A DNA stretch of 7,462 nt from Ignatzschineria sp. (GCA_030151245.1 JASLEF010000227.1:1-7462); one strand, 5' to 3'. Numbered from the stretch's first letter, positions 1 to 6,594 are shown. Notes: generated by a model from the sequence alone, not told the origin. Made by a program: numbers and translations.

Positions 1-22
1 TTTAAATTTGTAACGGAGGGGA

Positions 23-1288
23 TTAACTTCCTGTTGTGGCTGTGACGATTTGTGGGAAGATCGGGAGCATTAAGTAGAGTTTAATGACGATCACATTCAC
101 AAGGTCAATAAAGAAGGCTCCCACCATGGGGACGACTAGGAAAGCTTTTGGTGATGGACCAAAACGCTCAGTCACTGCTTGCATATTGGCAATCGCTGTA
201 GGGGTTGCACCTAATCCAAATCCACAATGACCTGCGGCAAAAACAGCACCATCTTGGCCTCTACCCATGACATTGTAAGTTACAAAAATTGCATAAAGCG
301 CCATGAAACACGCTTGAACAGCAAGAATGATAATCATTGGAACCGCTAGTGATTTAAGTTCCCAAAGTTTCAGACTCATCAAAGCCATAGCTAAGAAGAG
401 CGATAAACTGACGTTACCGACAATAGATACAGAGCGTTCAAAAATAATCTGCTTGCTAATAAGCGATAAGGTATTGTTAATGATAACGCCGACAAATAGA
501 ACACAAACAAACGTTGGGAGAGCAAATTTCGTTGCGCTTAAAGCTTCTGAAATAATCGTTCCAAGTGTGATTGAAATTAAAATCATCGTGATCGTTTCAA
601 GAAGTGCCGTTGAGGTGATACGGCGACTTCTACGGGGTTGCTCAAAAGCTGTGATGTTATCAGATGCTTCTTCTGGTTTCTCATTTAAAACCGAATTATC
701 AAGTTCTGGTTGACGTTTACGAAGTAAGAAGCGAGCAACAGGACCACCGACTAAGCCACCTAGTACTAAACCGAATGTTGCACAAGCCATTGCGAGTTCT
801 GTAGCGTTGGCAAAGCCATATTGTTTAGAGAAGACATCTCCCCACGCTGCTCCAGTTCCATGACCCCCTGCAAGCGTAATGGAACCTGCTAATAATCCCA
901 TTAATGGGTCTAGCCCTAGGGCTGATGCAAGTCCAACACCAACACCATTTTGAATAATTAAGAAAACGACGACGACTAAGAGGAAGATCACTAATGATAA
1001 ACCCCCAGAAAGAAGACTTCTGAAGTTTGCGTTAAGCCCGATTGTTGCAAAGAACATGAGCATTAAAGGGGTTTGTAAAACAGTATCAAACTTGATCTCA
1101 AAGTTAAAATAACTTTTAAGAATTAAAATAGTGAAGGCGACGAGTAAACCACCAGCAACGGGACTTGGAATAGTGAACTTGTCTAATGCTGGGATTTTTG
1201 CCACAACAATACGGCCAAGAAGAAGGGTTAAACAGGCCATGACCATGGTGCCGTAGACATCGAACGATATCATGTTTGAGCTTATCAT
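23..1288 (-). CDS. gltS: Sodium/glutamate symporter GltS
   Basis: This inner-membrane secondary transporter takes up glutamate with sodium ions. The 421-residue protein follows E. coli GltS (401 residues) along its length. Conserved stretches include TIPSPVAGGLLVA (39-51), PLMLMFFATIGLNAN (74-88) and LPTFVCVLFVGVI (257-269). The two inverted halves each carry a glycine-rich re-entrant pore loop: GSITLAGGHGTGAAW (135-149) and AAGHCGFGLGATPTAIANM (351-369). A charged, probably cytoplasmic linker (about 188-224) joins the halves and is somewhat longer than in E. coli, as are both ends. The start at 1288 is favoured over Met6 because AGGAG (plus-strand 1296-1300) lies 7 bases upstream of it. The gene is divergent from lolA. 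No terminator is visible because the window ends 22 bases after the stop. Identity is secure from the pore-loop motifs; sodium and glutamate specificity are inferred from the family. Confidence 0.96.
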   Translation of the reverse strand: MISSNMISFDVYGTMVMACLTLLLGRIVVAKIPALDKFTIPSPVAGGLLVAFTILILKSYFNFEIKFDTVLQTPLMLMFFATIGLNANFRSLLSGGLSLVIFLLVVVVFLIIQNGVGVGLASALGLDPLMGLLAGSITLAGGHGTGAAWGDVFSKQYGFANATELAMACATFGLVLGGLVGGPVARFLLRKRQPELDNSVLNEKPEEASDNITAFEQPRRSRRITSTALLETITMILISITLGTIISEALSATKFALPTFVCVLFVGVIINNTLSLISKQIIFERSVSIVGNVSLSLFLAMALMSLKLWELKSLAVPMIIILAVQACFMALYAIFVTYNVMGRGQDGAVFAAGHCGFGLGATPTAIANMQAVTERFGPSPKAFLVVPMVGAFFIDLVNVIVIKLYLMLPIFPQIVTATTGS

Positions 1289-1324
1289 TAGGTGACTCCT
1301 ATAAATTTACATTGTATAAAATTT

Positions 1325-1352
1325 TTAATATCCTGCTTTATTAGCTAATCAA
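1325..1352 (-). promoter_or_regulatory. Candidate gltS promoter (weak)
   Basis: On the minus strand, TTGATT (plus 1347-1352) and TATTAA (plus 1325-1330) are 16 bases apart, with 4 of 6 consensus bases in each. Transcription would start about 30 bases upstream of the gltS ATG. The region is very A+T rich, so such matches are expected by chance. Other hexamers, such as TATACA nearer the gene, are possible. Confidence 0.25.
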
Positions 1353-1461
1353 GAAGTATTGTAAAGCGACATCTTGTAAATGTGCTTCAGTCCTATTCTT
1401 ATTTAGGTCAATAACGATAAAAAACTATAAAAGCACGGCATTTCCCCACTATTTTCGCCCT

Positions 1462-1495
1462 AGAATCATCAGGAAGATCCTGGTTGAGTGATTCT
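1462..1495. repeat. Nested dyad upstream of lolA
   Basis: Two inverted repeats are nested here. The outer arms are AGAATCA (1462-1468) and TGATTCT (1489-1495). The inner arms are CAGGA (1470-1474) and TCCTG (1478-1482), around a 3-base loop. There is no T-tract after it, so it does not look like an intrinsic terminator. It sits immediately upstream of the lolA promoter region and abuts a TATAAT at 1495-1500. This position would suit an operator. No regulator is recognised. Confidence 0.4.
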
Positions 1496-1511
1496 ATAAT
1501 AGAGGGTGATC

Positions 1512-1520
1512 TGCTATACT
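1512..1520 (+). promoter_or_regulatory. Extended -10 promoter for lolA-rarA
   Basis: TGCTATACT matches the extended -10 consensus TGnTATAAT with one mismatch. No good -35 hexamer is seen at 16-18 bases, which is common for extended -10 promoters. The inferred start point is near 1527, giving a leader of about 40 bases before the lolA ATG at 1566. A second, plain TATAAT lies at 1495-1500, also without a good -35. Confidence 0.55.
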
Positions 1521-1565
1521 CATTTATCTAAAACTTTGTTCGAAATTCACCAAAGGCTGGCATTC

Positions 1566-2252
1566 ATGATGAAAAAAATCTTAAAAATGACTCTCCCCTT
1601 ACTGATCGCACTATTTCCTTTGGGAACCCTTGCAGATCAGCGGTTTGTCATTGATTACTTCAAGAATTTTCAGACGCTAGAGGCAAACTTCACACAAGAG
1701 ATTATCACTAAAGATCGTGAAGACACAACTTCTGGACAGTTATTTATTGAAAAAGAATCGCTCGCGAAAGGGATAGGGAATGGTGCGGATGTCAGTGGTA
1801 AACAGGGACAAAATCGCGCAACAGGACCTAAGTTTTTATTTGATTATACAAAGCCTTATCACCAAATATTGGTGAGTAATGGTTCACAATTTTGGTTTTA
1901 CGATGTGGACTTAATGCAGGTGATTATTAAACCGGTAAAAGATGTGATTAATAATCCTGTTTTACAAATTTTATTAAGTGATCAAGCGCTCAATGAAAAT
2001 TTTGAAATCAAAACGGTCCGTGATCGTCGGGAATATCTGTTAACGCCTAAGGTTCAAGATAGTGAAATGCAGATTACGGACATTCAAGTAATTTTTGCCA
2101 ATCGCAAGATCTACTCTTTTAAAGTGGAAGATGTGACGGGACAGACGATCTCTTTTGTTATGAAACGTGTGACAGAAAATAGAGAGATTGATCCAACAAA
2201 GTTTGAATTTATCATTCCGAAAGATGTGGATGTCATTGATGAGACGAAGTAA
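1566..2252 (+). CDS. lolA: Outer-membrane lipoprotein carrier protein LolA
   Basis: LolA is a periplasmic chaperone that accepts lipoproteins from LolCDE and hands them to the outer-membrane receptor LolB. The frame stays open back to a GTG at 1506, but the ATG at 1566 (228 residues) is the better start. It has AAAGG 9 bases upstream, it begins a signal peptide (MMKK, then a hydrophobic stretch, likely cut after Ala23), and the longer form would overlap the promoter. The mature protein shows family features: TLEANFTQ (38-45), SGQLFIEK (56-63), FDYTKPYHQILVSNGSQFWFYDVDLMQV (about 92-119), LLTPK (about 162-166), and a C-terminal FEFIIPKDVDVID. About 22 residues (65-86, glycine-rich) are inserted after IEK, where E. 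coli LolA has the short KRPNLF loop. The stop overlaps the rarA start. In E. coli ftsK lies upstream; here gltS does. Confidence 0.93.
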   Translation: MMKKILKMTLPLLIALFPLGTLADQRFVIDYFKNFQTLEANFTQEIITKDREDTTSGQLFIEKESLAKGIGNGADVSGKQGQNRATGPKFLFDYTKPYHQILVSNGSQFWFYDVDLMQVIIKPVKDVINNPVLQILLSDQALNENFEIKTVRDRREYLLTPKVQDSEMQITDIQVIFANRKIYSFKVEDVTGQTISFVMKRVTENREIDPTKFEFIIPKDVDVIDETK

Positions 2253-3574
2253 TGAATGATCTGTTTGACAATCTGCTTGAAGAGACAAATTTAAAGTTTT
2301 CACCTTTAGCTGATTTAGCCCGCCCAAAACAATTGCGTGATGTAGTTGGGCAAAAGCATCTTTTAGGTGAGGGGAAACCGCTTTATGAAGCGTTTAAAGG
2401 CGGCGTTCCTCATTCGATGATCTTTTGGGGACCGCCCGGCGTTGGCAAGACGACAATCGCGAATTTGGTCGCTCAAGCATTTGATGCCGAGTTTATCGCG
2501 CTTTCAGCTGTATTTTCTGGGGTAAAAGAGATTCGAGAAGCCATTAAAGAGGCCGAAGGTTATCGTCTACAAGGGCGAAGAACGATCCTTTTTATTGATG
2601 AAATTCATCGTTTCAATAAAGGACAGCAAGATGCTTTATTGCCCTTTGTGGAATCTGGATTAGTGACATTCATTGGGGCAACGACCGAAAATCCCTCTTT
2701 CGAGATTAACCAAGCCTTACTTTCACGAGCCTTTGTCTATGTTTTAGAGCCGTTAGATGATGCCGCTATTTCTGAGCTCATTGATCGTGCTTTAGCGCGT
2801 TATTATCCGGAATATTCGATTGAAATGTCAGGGCGAGAGCTGCTCATTCAATTTGCCGGTGGTGATGGACGGAGATCTTTGAATTTGCTGCAGCAATTAT
2901 TAACGATTGCGAAAAGTCATGATGAGAAAGTCATTACACAGGCGTTGGTTGAGAAGACTTTAACGAGTCAACCTAAGAAGTTTGATAAGGGCGGGGATTA
3001 TTTCTATGATCAGATCTCAGCATTACATAAATCGATTCGAGGCTCAGATCCAGATGCTGCGCTTTACTGGTTCTCGTTGATGATGGAGAGTGGTGTCGAC
3101 CCTCGTTATTTGGGACGTAGAATTCTCATGATCGCTTGGGAAGATGTTGGGCTTGCTGATCCACGTGGAACACAAATTGCCACAGATGCACTGACAACTT
3201 ATGAAAGATTAGGTAGCCCCGAAGGAGATTTAGCCTTAGCGCAAGCGGTCATTTATCTCTCCTGTGCGGCAAAATCAAATGCGGGTTATTTAGCGGCAAA
3301 AGCAGCACGACAATTTGCCGCCGGCGATCAAACGCGTCCTGTGCCCTTACATTTACGAAATGCGCCGACAAAACTGATGGCGGAATTAGGTCACGGAAAA
3401 CATTATCGCTATGCCCATGATGAACCCGGCGCTTATGCTGCGGGCGAGTACTATTTCCCTGAAGGGCTGCCAGAAATGAAATGGTACGAGCCGACCAATC
3501 GAGGATTAGAGAAACAGATTGGTGAAAAGCTCAAATATCTTGACTCATTGGATGAGGCGGCGAGAAAGCAGTAG
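2252..3574 (+). CDS. rarA: Replication-associated recombination protein A (RarA/MgsA), AAA+ ATPase
   Basis: RarA is a cytoplasmic clamp-loader-like ATPase (MgsA in E. coli, related to eukaryotic Mgs1/WRNIP1) that works at stalled or damaged replication forks. The 440 residues compare with 447 in E. coli. Visible parts in order are: IGQ-like box VVGQKHLL (31-38), Walker A GPPGVGKTT (60-68), SGVKEIREAI (89-98), Walker B LFIDEIHRF (113-121), sensor 1 GATTENPSFE (142-151), arginine finger SR (158-159), sensor 2 region GDGRRSLN (204-211), and the tetramerisation domain (LHKSIRGSDPDAALYW 258-273, WEDVGLADPR 296-305, HLRNAPTKLM 367-376, YRYAHDEPGAYAAGEYYFP 385-403). All catalytic residues are present. 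The ATG overlaps the lolA stop (TAATG) and lacks a strong Shine-Dalgarno, so translation is probably coupled to lolA. E. coli has serS next; here the unit ends in a terminator. Confidence 0.96.
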   Translation: MNDLFDNLLEETNLKFSPLADLARPKQLRDVVGQKHLLGEGKPLYEAFKGGVPHSMIFWGPPGVGKTTIANLVAQAFDAEFIALSAVFSGVKEIREAIKEAEGYRLQGRRTILFIDEIHRFNKGQQDALLPFVESGLVTFIGATTENPSFEINQALLSRAFVYVLEPLDDAAISELIDRALARYYPEYSIEMSGRELLIQFAGGDGRRSLNLLQQLLTIAKSHDEKVITQALVEKTLTSQPKKFDKGGDYFYDQISALHKSIRGSDPDAALYWFSLMMESGVDPRYLGRRILMIAWEDVGLADPRGTQIATDALTTYERLGSPEGDLALAQAVIYLSCAAKSNAGYLAAKAARQFAAGDQTRPVPLHLRNAPTKLMAELGHGKHYRYAHDEPGAYAAGEYYFPEGLPEMKWYEPTNRGLEKQIGEKLKYLDSLDEAARKQ

Positions 3575-3627
3575 CTCAAGCGTTATAAGGTGATGTTAGC
3601 CGAACTCTTCGCAGAACAGATTCATGA

Positions 3628-3657
3628 GCACCTATTATGGAAATAGGTGCTTTTTTT
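3628..3657 (+). terminator. Intrinsic terminator of lolA-rarA
   Basis: GCACCTATT (3628-3636) pairs perfectly with AATAGGTGC (3642-3650) around a 5-base loop, and seven T follow directly (3651-3657). It lies 53 bases after the rarA stop. Read on the minus strand, the hairpin has no T-tract, so it is not a good terminator for the osmC-like gene. Confidence 0.92.
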
Positions 3658-3689
3658 GAGTCAATGGTTATACCTTAAAACGGTGAGAT

Positions 3690-4130
3690 TTAAGCAATTG
3701 TAATCACGGATTCTAATGCTGGCGTGTTAAGCATGGAGTCGGCCACAGGACAAGTTTTATCTACGAATACAACCAATGCTTCGATATCTTCTTTTTTTGA
3801 TGATGATTCGAAGCGATAAGTTGTCTTTATTTGGCTGAGTCCAATTTTCGCCTCGGGATTGATTCCTAAGAAACCATCTGTATCTAGTTCGCCCTCAATA
3901 TTGACGGAGATATCGGTGAATGAGACATTGAATTTTTTTGCGTAGCTTTTAGCGACAATACATTTACAAGCTCCAAGTGCGCCCAGAAGCGCTTCTATGG
4001 GTGTCATACCCGCATCGCTACTGCCGAGTTCCTTCGGTTCATCTAGGATGATGGAGTGGTGACGAGCGTTGACTTTAACTCGTAACTGATCTTCTAATTG
4101 TGTTTCAACCGATGTAATTTCCTTAGCCAT
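3690..4130 (-). CDS. OsmC-like family protein (probable thiol-dependent stress protein)
   Basis: The 146-residue protein has the layout of the OsmC/Ohr superfamily, dimeric cytoplasmic proteins. Well-studied members reduce organic peroxides with two cysteines. Visible motifs are ARHHSIILDEP (22-32), MTPIEALLGALGAC (42-55) and KTCPVADSM (125-133). Cys55 and Cys127 sit at the two expected redox positions, and Cys57 makes a C-x-C. The N-terminus is short, as in general OsmC members, and the protein does not look like classical Ohr. Substrate and symbol are therefore left open. The ATG at 4130 has AGGA (plus 4137-4140) 6 bases upstream. The gene lies downstream of gltX, past that gene's terminator, so it probably has its own promoter. 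No terminator is obvious after its stop. Family membership is firm; peroxidase activity is inferred. Confidence 0.88.
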   Translation of the reverse strand: MAKEITSVETQLEDQLRVKVNARHHSIILDEPKELGSSDAGMTPIEALLGALGACKCIVAKSYAKKFNVSFTDISVNIEGELDTDGFLGINPEAKIGLSQIKTTYRFESSSKKEDIEALVVFVDKTCPVADSMLNTPALESVITIA

Positions 4131-4151
4131 AAAGATTCCTATATTATTCAG

Positions 4152-4157
4152 ATCATA
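4152..4157 (-). promoter_or_regulatory. Candidate -10 of the osmC-like gene
   Basis: On the minus strand TATGAT begins where the T-tract of the gltX terminator ends. Transcription would start near 4145, just ahead of the AGGA ribosome site. A matching -35 would lie inside the terminator hairpin, where CAATTA is a poor match. Only 26 bases separate the terminator from the ATG, so some such overlap is needed if the gene has its own promoter there. Confidence 0.28.
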
Positions 4158-4187
4158 AAAAAGCCCCGCATGGATAATTGCGGGGCT
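4157..4187 (-). terminator. Intrinsic terminator of gltX
   Basis: On the minus strand AGCCCCGCA (plus 4179-4187) pairs with TGCGGGGCT (plus 4162-4170) around an 8-base loop, and a run of T follows (plus A-run 4157-4162). It begins 34 bases after the gltX stop. The GC-rich 9-bp stem with T-tract is a textbook Rho-independent terminator. Confidence 0.93.
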
Positions 4188-4221
4188 GATGCATTTGTAA
4201 ATTATCTTCTGCTTTATGAGC

Positions 4222-5637
4222 TTAGATCATTGCAATCGCTTTTTCAAGACGCTCAAGTGTACGTTCTTTCCCAACGAGATAGAGCGTTTCATCGAGGTTT
4301 GGTGAATTTGTACGACCGACAATCGCGGTGCGAAGTGGCATACCTACTTTCCCCATTCCTACTTCAAGATTTTTCGTGACCTCTTTTACCGCCGCATCAA
4401 GCACTTCTGGTTGCCAGTTTTCAACGAGTGTAAGTATGCGAACAAGTTCTTGTAGGACAGGTTTTGATGTCTCTGTGATCTGTTTCGCTTTCGCTGCTTC
4501 ATCCATGTCGATCTCCTCAACGAAGAGGTATTTGATCATTTCTGCAAGCTCAACAAGTGTTTCAGAGCGTTTCACGTGTGCTTCTACAGCTTTTGTTAAG
4601 AAGTTATCAAACTCAGGAGTTTCTTCTGTTTTAACACCGGCTTTTTCAAGGAATGGTTTTAATAACTGTGCGAGTTCTGCAGGATTTTTTTCAATCATAT
4701 AATGCTGATTGAGCCAGAGAAGTTTTGAAGTATTAAACGCACTTGCGGACTTGTTCACATTTTTAAGATCGAAGAATTCCACCATTTCTGCAAATGAGAA
4801 GATCTCCTGATCACCATGTGACCAGCCTAAACGTACGAGGTAGTTAATGACGGCTTCAGGCAAGAATCCACGATCATAATATTCCATGACGCCGACAGCA
4901 CCATGGCGCTTAGAGAGTTTTTGTCCATCATCACCGAGAATCATTGCAAGATGCGCAAACTGTGGAACGGGTTTACCCATTGCCTTGAAGATGTTGACCT
5001 GACGATAGGTATTATTGATGTGGTCATCGCCGCGAATAACGTGAGTGATTTCCATATCAACATCATCGACGACAACACAGAAGTTGTAAGTCGGTGAGCC
5101 GTCGCCTCGAGCAATGATAAGGTCATCAAGCTCACTGTTTTGAACGCTTAAATTACCATGAACCAGATCAGAGAAACTGGTTGCCCCGATTTGTGGGTTT
5201 TTAAAACGAACAACTGGCCGAATGCCTTCAGGAATTGCCGGCAATGTTTTACCTGGCTCTGGGCGCCATGTTCCGTCGTAACGAGGCTTCTCTTTTTTTG
5301 CTTCAGCTATCGCACGCATTTCAGCAAGTTCTTCTTGTGTGCAGTAGCAGTAGTAAGCATGACCTTTTTCAAGAAGCTCTTCAACAACTTCTTTGTAGCG
5401 ATCAAAGCGTTTTGTTTGATAGTAAGGACCTTCATCATAATCAAAGCCAAGCCACTTTAAACTCTCCATAATCGCTTCAACGGCTTCCGGCGTTGAGCGT
5501 TCAAGGTCAGTATCTTCAATGCGAAGGACTGTAGTCCCTTTGTTATGTAGCGCAAAAAGGTGAGAAAAAAGCGCAGTTCTTGCGCCACCGATATGAAGAT
5601 AGCCCGTTGGAGAAGGGGCGAAGCGAGTTTTAATCAT
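4222..5637 (-). CDS. gltX: Glutamyl-tRNA synthetase
   Basis: This class I cytoplasmic enzyme charges tRNA-Glu with glutamate using ATP. Its 471 residues match the E. coli length. The N-terminus FAPSPTGYLHIGGARTALF (6-24) carries the HIGH-type motif as HIGG (15-18). The KMSKS-type loop is KLSKRHG (240-246). Other family stretches are RIEDTDLERS (39-48), DDLIIARGDGSPTYNFCVVVDD (171-192), ITHVIRGDDHINNT (197-210), and SASAFNTSKLLWLN (297-310) leading into the anticodon-binding part. In the zinc-binding insert Cys97 and Cys99 are present, but the position of E. coli Cys125 is Trp124 (DGTWR), so the E. coli-type zinc site is incomplete. The ATG at 5637 gives the expected start MIKTRFAPSPTG, although no clear Shine-Dalgarno precedes it. 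It has its own promoter and terminator. Confidence 0.98.
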   Translation of the reverse strand: MIKTRFAPSPTGYLHIGGARTALFSHLFALHNKGTTVLRIEDTDLERSTPEAVEAIMESLKWLGFDYDEGPYYQTKRFDRYKEVVEELLEKGHAYYCYCTQEELAEMRAIAEAKKEKPRYDGTWRPEPGKTLPAIPEGIRPVVRFKNPQIGATSFSDLVHGNLSVQNSELDDLIIARGDGSPTYNFCVVVDDVDMEITHVIRGDDHINNTYRQVNIFKAMGKPVPQFAHLAMILGDDGQKLSKRHGAVGVMEYYDRGFLPEAVINYLVRLGWSHGDQEIFSFAEMVEFFDLKNVNKSASAFNTSKLLWLNQHYMIEKNPAELAQLLKPFLEKAGVKTEETPEFDNFLTKAVEAHVKRSETLVELAEMIKYLFVEEIDMDEAAKAKQITETSKPVLQELVRILTLVENWQPEVLDAAVKEVTKNLEVGMGKVGMPLRTAIVGRTNSPNLDETLYLVGKERTLERLEKAIAMI

Positions 5638-5710
5638 AATAATTGATCACACTGTCCGTTTTAAATAAAAGTGAATAAAAAAACCGATTTATGCGGATAT
5701 TTAGTTCGCT

Positions 5711-5719
5711 ATTATAGCA
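5711..5719 (-). promoter_or_regulatory. Extended -10 promoter of gltX
   Basis: Read on the minus strand this is TGCTATAAT, a perfect extended -10. The -35 position at 17 bases (TGTGGA) is poor, as is usual for this promoter class. Transcription should start near 5704, giving a leader of about 66 bases. The -10 is the middle of an 11-base dyad, GCTATAATAGC (plus 5708-5718). Confidence 0.7.
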
Positions 5720-5730
5720 CTTTTATAACT

Positions 5731-5739
5731 TTATCCACA
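5731..5739 (+). promoter_or_regulatory. Perfect DnaA-box sequence near the gltX promoter
   Basis: TTATCCACA equals the strong DnaA-box consensus (TTATNCACA, as in E. coli R1 and R4). It covers roughly -27 to -35 of the inferred gltX promoter, where a bound protein could affect RNA polymerase. I saw no second box in this intergenic region, and it is also part of the inverted repeat, so the match may be incidental. Confidence 0.3.
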
Positions 5740-5773
5740 GATAAATCGGTGATGTCATGGGGAGATAAACGGA

Positions 5774-6574
5774 TTATATTTCCGGTTTTTCTGCCACTTC
5801 AGTATTGGATTCCTCTCTATCGTTCTCGCCATTTTGTGCCCGACGTTTTTCAATACGCTTACCAATATACAGTCCGATTTCAAAGAGTAAAAGTGCGGCA
5901 GTGGCAAAGATAATCATTGAAAAAGGATCGGGGGGCGTTGCAATGGCAGAGACGGTAAAGACCCCAACGATAATGTAAGGGCGCTTTTTTGTCAGGCTCT
6001 CTGTCTTTAAAATCCGTAAAGAGACAAGGATAATGAGCACAATAGGAATTTCAAAGACAACGCCAAAAAAGAAGAAAAGACGAAGTACCGTTGAGAGGTA
6101 CTTGCTGATATCTGTGGCAATTTCCACACCACTTGGTGCCGAGCTTGAGAGGAATTTAAACATGACCGGCATGACGGCGTAATAAGCGAAAGCCATTCCT
6201 AAATAGAAGAGGAAGACGCTCGTGAAGATAATCGGGAAAGCCACCTTTTTTTCATGTTGATAAAGCCCTGGTGCGACAAAACTCCAGACTTGATAGAGCA
6301 CCCAAGGAATCGCAATAAAGAATGAGACCCAGAGGGTGAGTTTAATCGGGACGATAAATGGCGCAATGACATCTGTTGCAATCATCTTTCCGCCTTCCGG
6401 AATGACTGATAACAGCGGCGTTGCAACAAAATTATAGATATCGTTAGAGAAGTAGACGAGACAGACAAATACTAGCAAAACACCGATTCCCGCACGAATT
6501 AGTCGATCGCGAAGTTCAATCAGGTGATGAATAAAAGTCTGTTCTTTAGATGTGCTATTAGTCATAGTGCTCAT
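5774..6574 (-). CDS. tatC: Sec-independent (twin-arginine) translocase subunit TatC
   Basis: TatC is the inner-membrane receptor for twin-arginine signal peptides and the core of the Tat export complex with TatA and TatB. The 266 residues give about six membrane segments (near 28-44, 75-97, 112-136, 160-186, 198-213, 217-238). Signature residues are present: HLIELRDRL (17-25, Glu20), FVAPGLYQHEKK (99-110, Glu108), FEIP (174-177, Glu175) and TPPDPFSM (213-220, Asp216). The charged C-terminal tail (239-266) is cytoplasmic. An in-frame TAA two codons upstream of 6574 rules out an earlier start; Met4 (6565) is an alternative. Neither has a good Shine-Dalgarno at normal spacing. The gene starts 20 bases after the ypjD stop, so the two are probably co-transcribed. 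tatA and tatB, the usual upstream neighbours, are not in the window. Confidence 0.97.
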   Translation of the reverse strand: MSTMTNSTSKEQTFIHHLIELRDRLIRAGIGVLLVFVCLVYFSNDIYNFVATPLLSVIPEGGKMIATDVIAPFIVPIKLTLWVSFFIAIPWVLYQVWSFVAPGLYQHEKKVAFPIIFTSVFLFYLGMAFAYYAVMPVMFKFLSSSAPSGVEIATDISKYLSTVLRLFFFFGVVFEIPIVLIILVSLRILKTESLTKKRPYIIVGVFTVSAIATPPDPFSMIIFATAALLLFEIGLYIGKRIEKRRAQNGENDREESNTEVAEKPEI

Positions 6575-6594
6575 AAGTTAAACGTGGATGAATC

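Larger units (their letters stand above)
5677..5750 (-). terminator. Probable long-loop terminator after ypjD-tatC
   Basis: On the minus strand ACCGATTTAT (plus 5741-5750) pairs perfectly with ATAAATCGGT (plus 5683-5692). After a 2-base bulge the stem continues as GTGGATA (plus 5732-5738) with TATCCGC (plus 5693-5699), including one G-U pair. T residues follow directly (plus A-run 5677-5683). The stem totals 17 bp, with a 32-base A+T-rich loop holding the gltX promoter. It starts 23 bases after the tatC stop. The T-tract and placement favour a terminator. The long loop and A+T-rich outer stem make its efficiency uncertain, and the dyad could also be an operator. Confidence 0.55.

Noticed and set aside
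327..713. A 128-codon plus-strand open frame
   Set aside because: It lies wholly antisense inside gltS, its product resembles no family, and its low-complexity make-up fits the shadow of membrane-protein codons.
1340..1349. Palindrome ATTAGCTAAT near the candidate gltS promoter, considered as an FNR-type site
   Set aside because: It does not fit TTGATnnnnATCAA in the second half, and 10-bp A+T-rich palindromes are expected by chance.
1506..1565. A GTG-initiated 20-residue N-terminal extension of LolA
   Set aside because: It lacks a ribosome site, overlaps the extended -10 promoter, and would bury the signal peptide behind a charged leader. The ATG at 1566 has AAAGG and a normal signal peptide.
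4098..5471. Several plus-strand open frames of 64-124 codons
   Set aside because: They are antisense to gltX and the osmC-like gene, lack plausible ribosome sites and domains, and one crosses the gltX terminator.
5683..5750. Replication origin suggested by the DnaA box and A+T-rich DNA
   Set aside because: Only one box is seen, there is no box cluster or 13-mer repeats, and no dnaA, dnaN, gidA or parAB neighbours are present.
5671..5913. An 80-codon plus-strand frame over the tatC-gltX junction
   Set aside because: It spans the inverted repeat and promoter and then runs antisense into the tatC 3' end. It shows no recognisable protein features.
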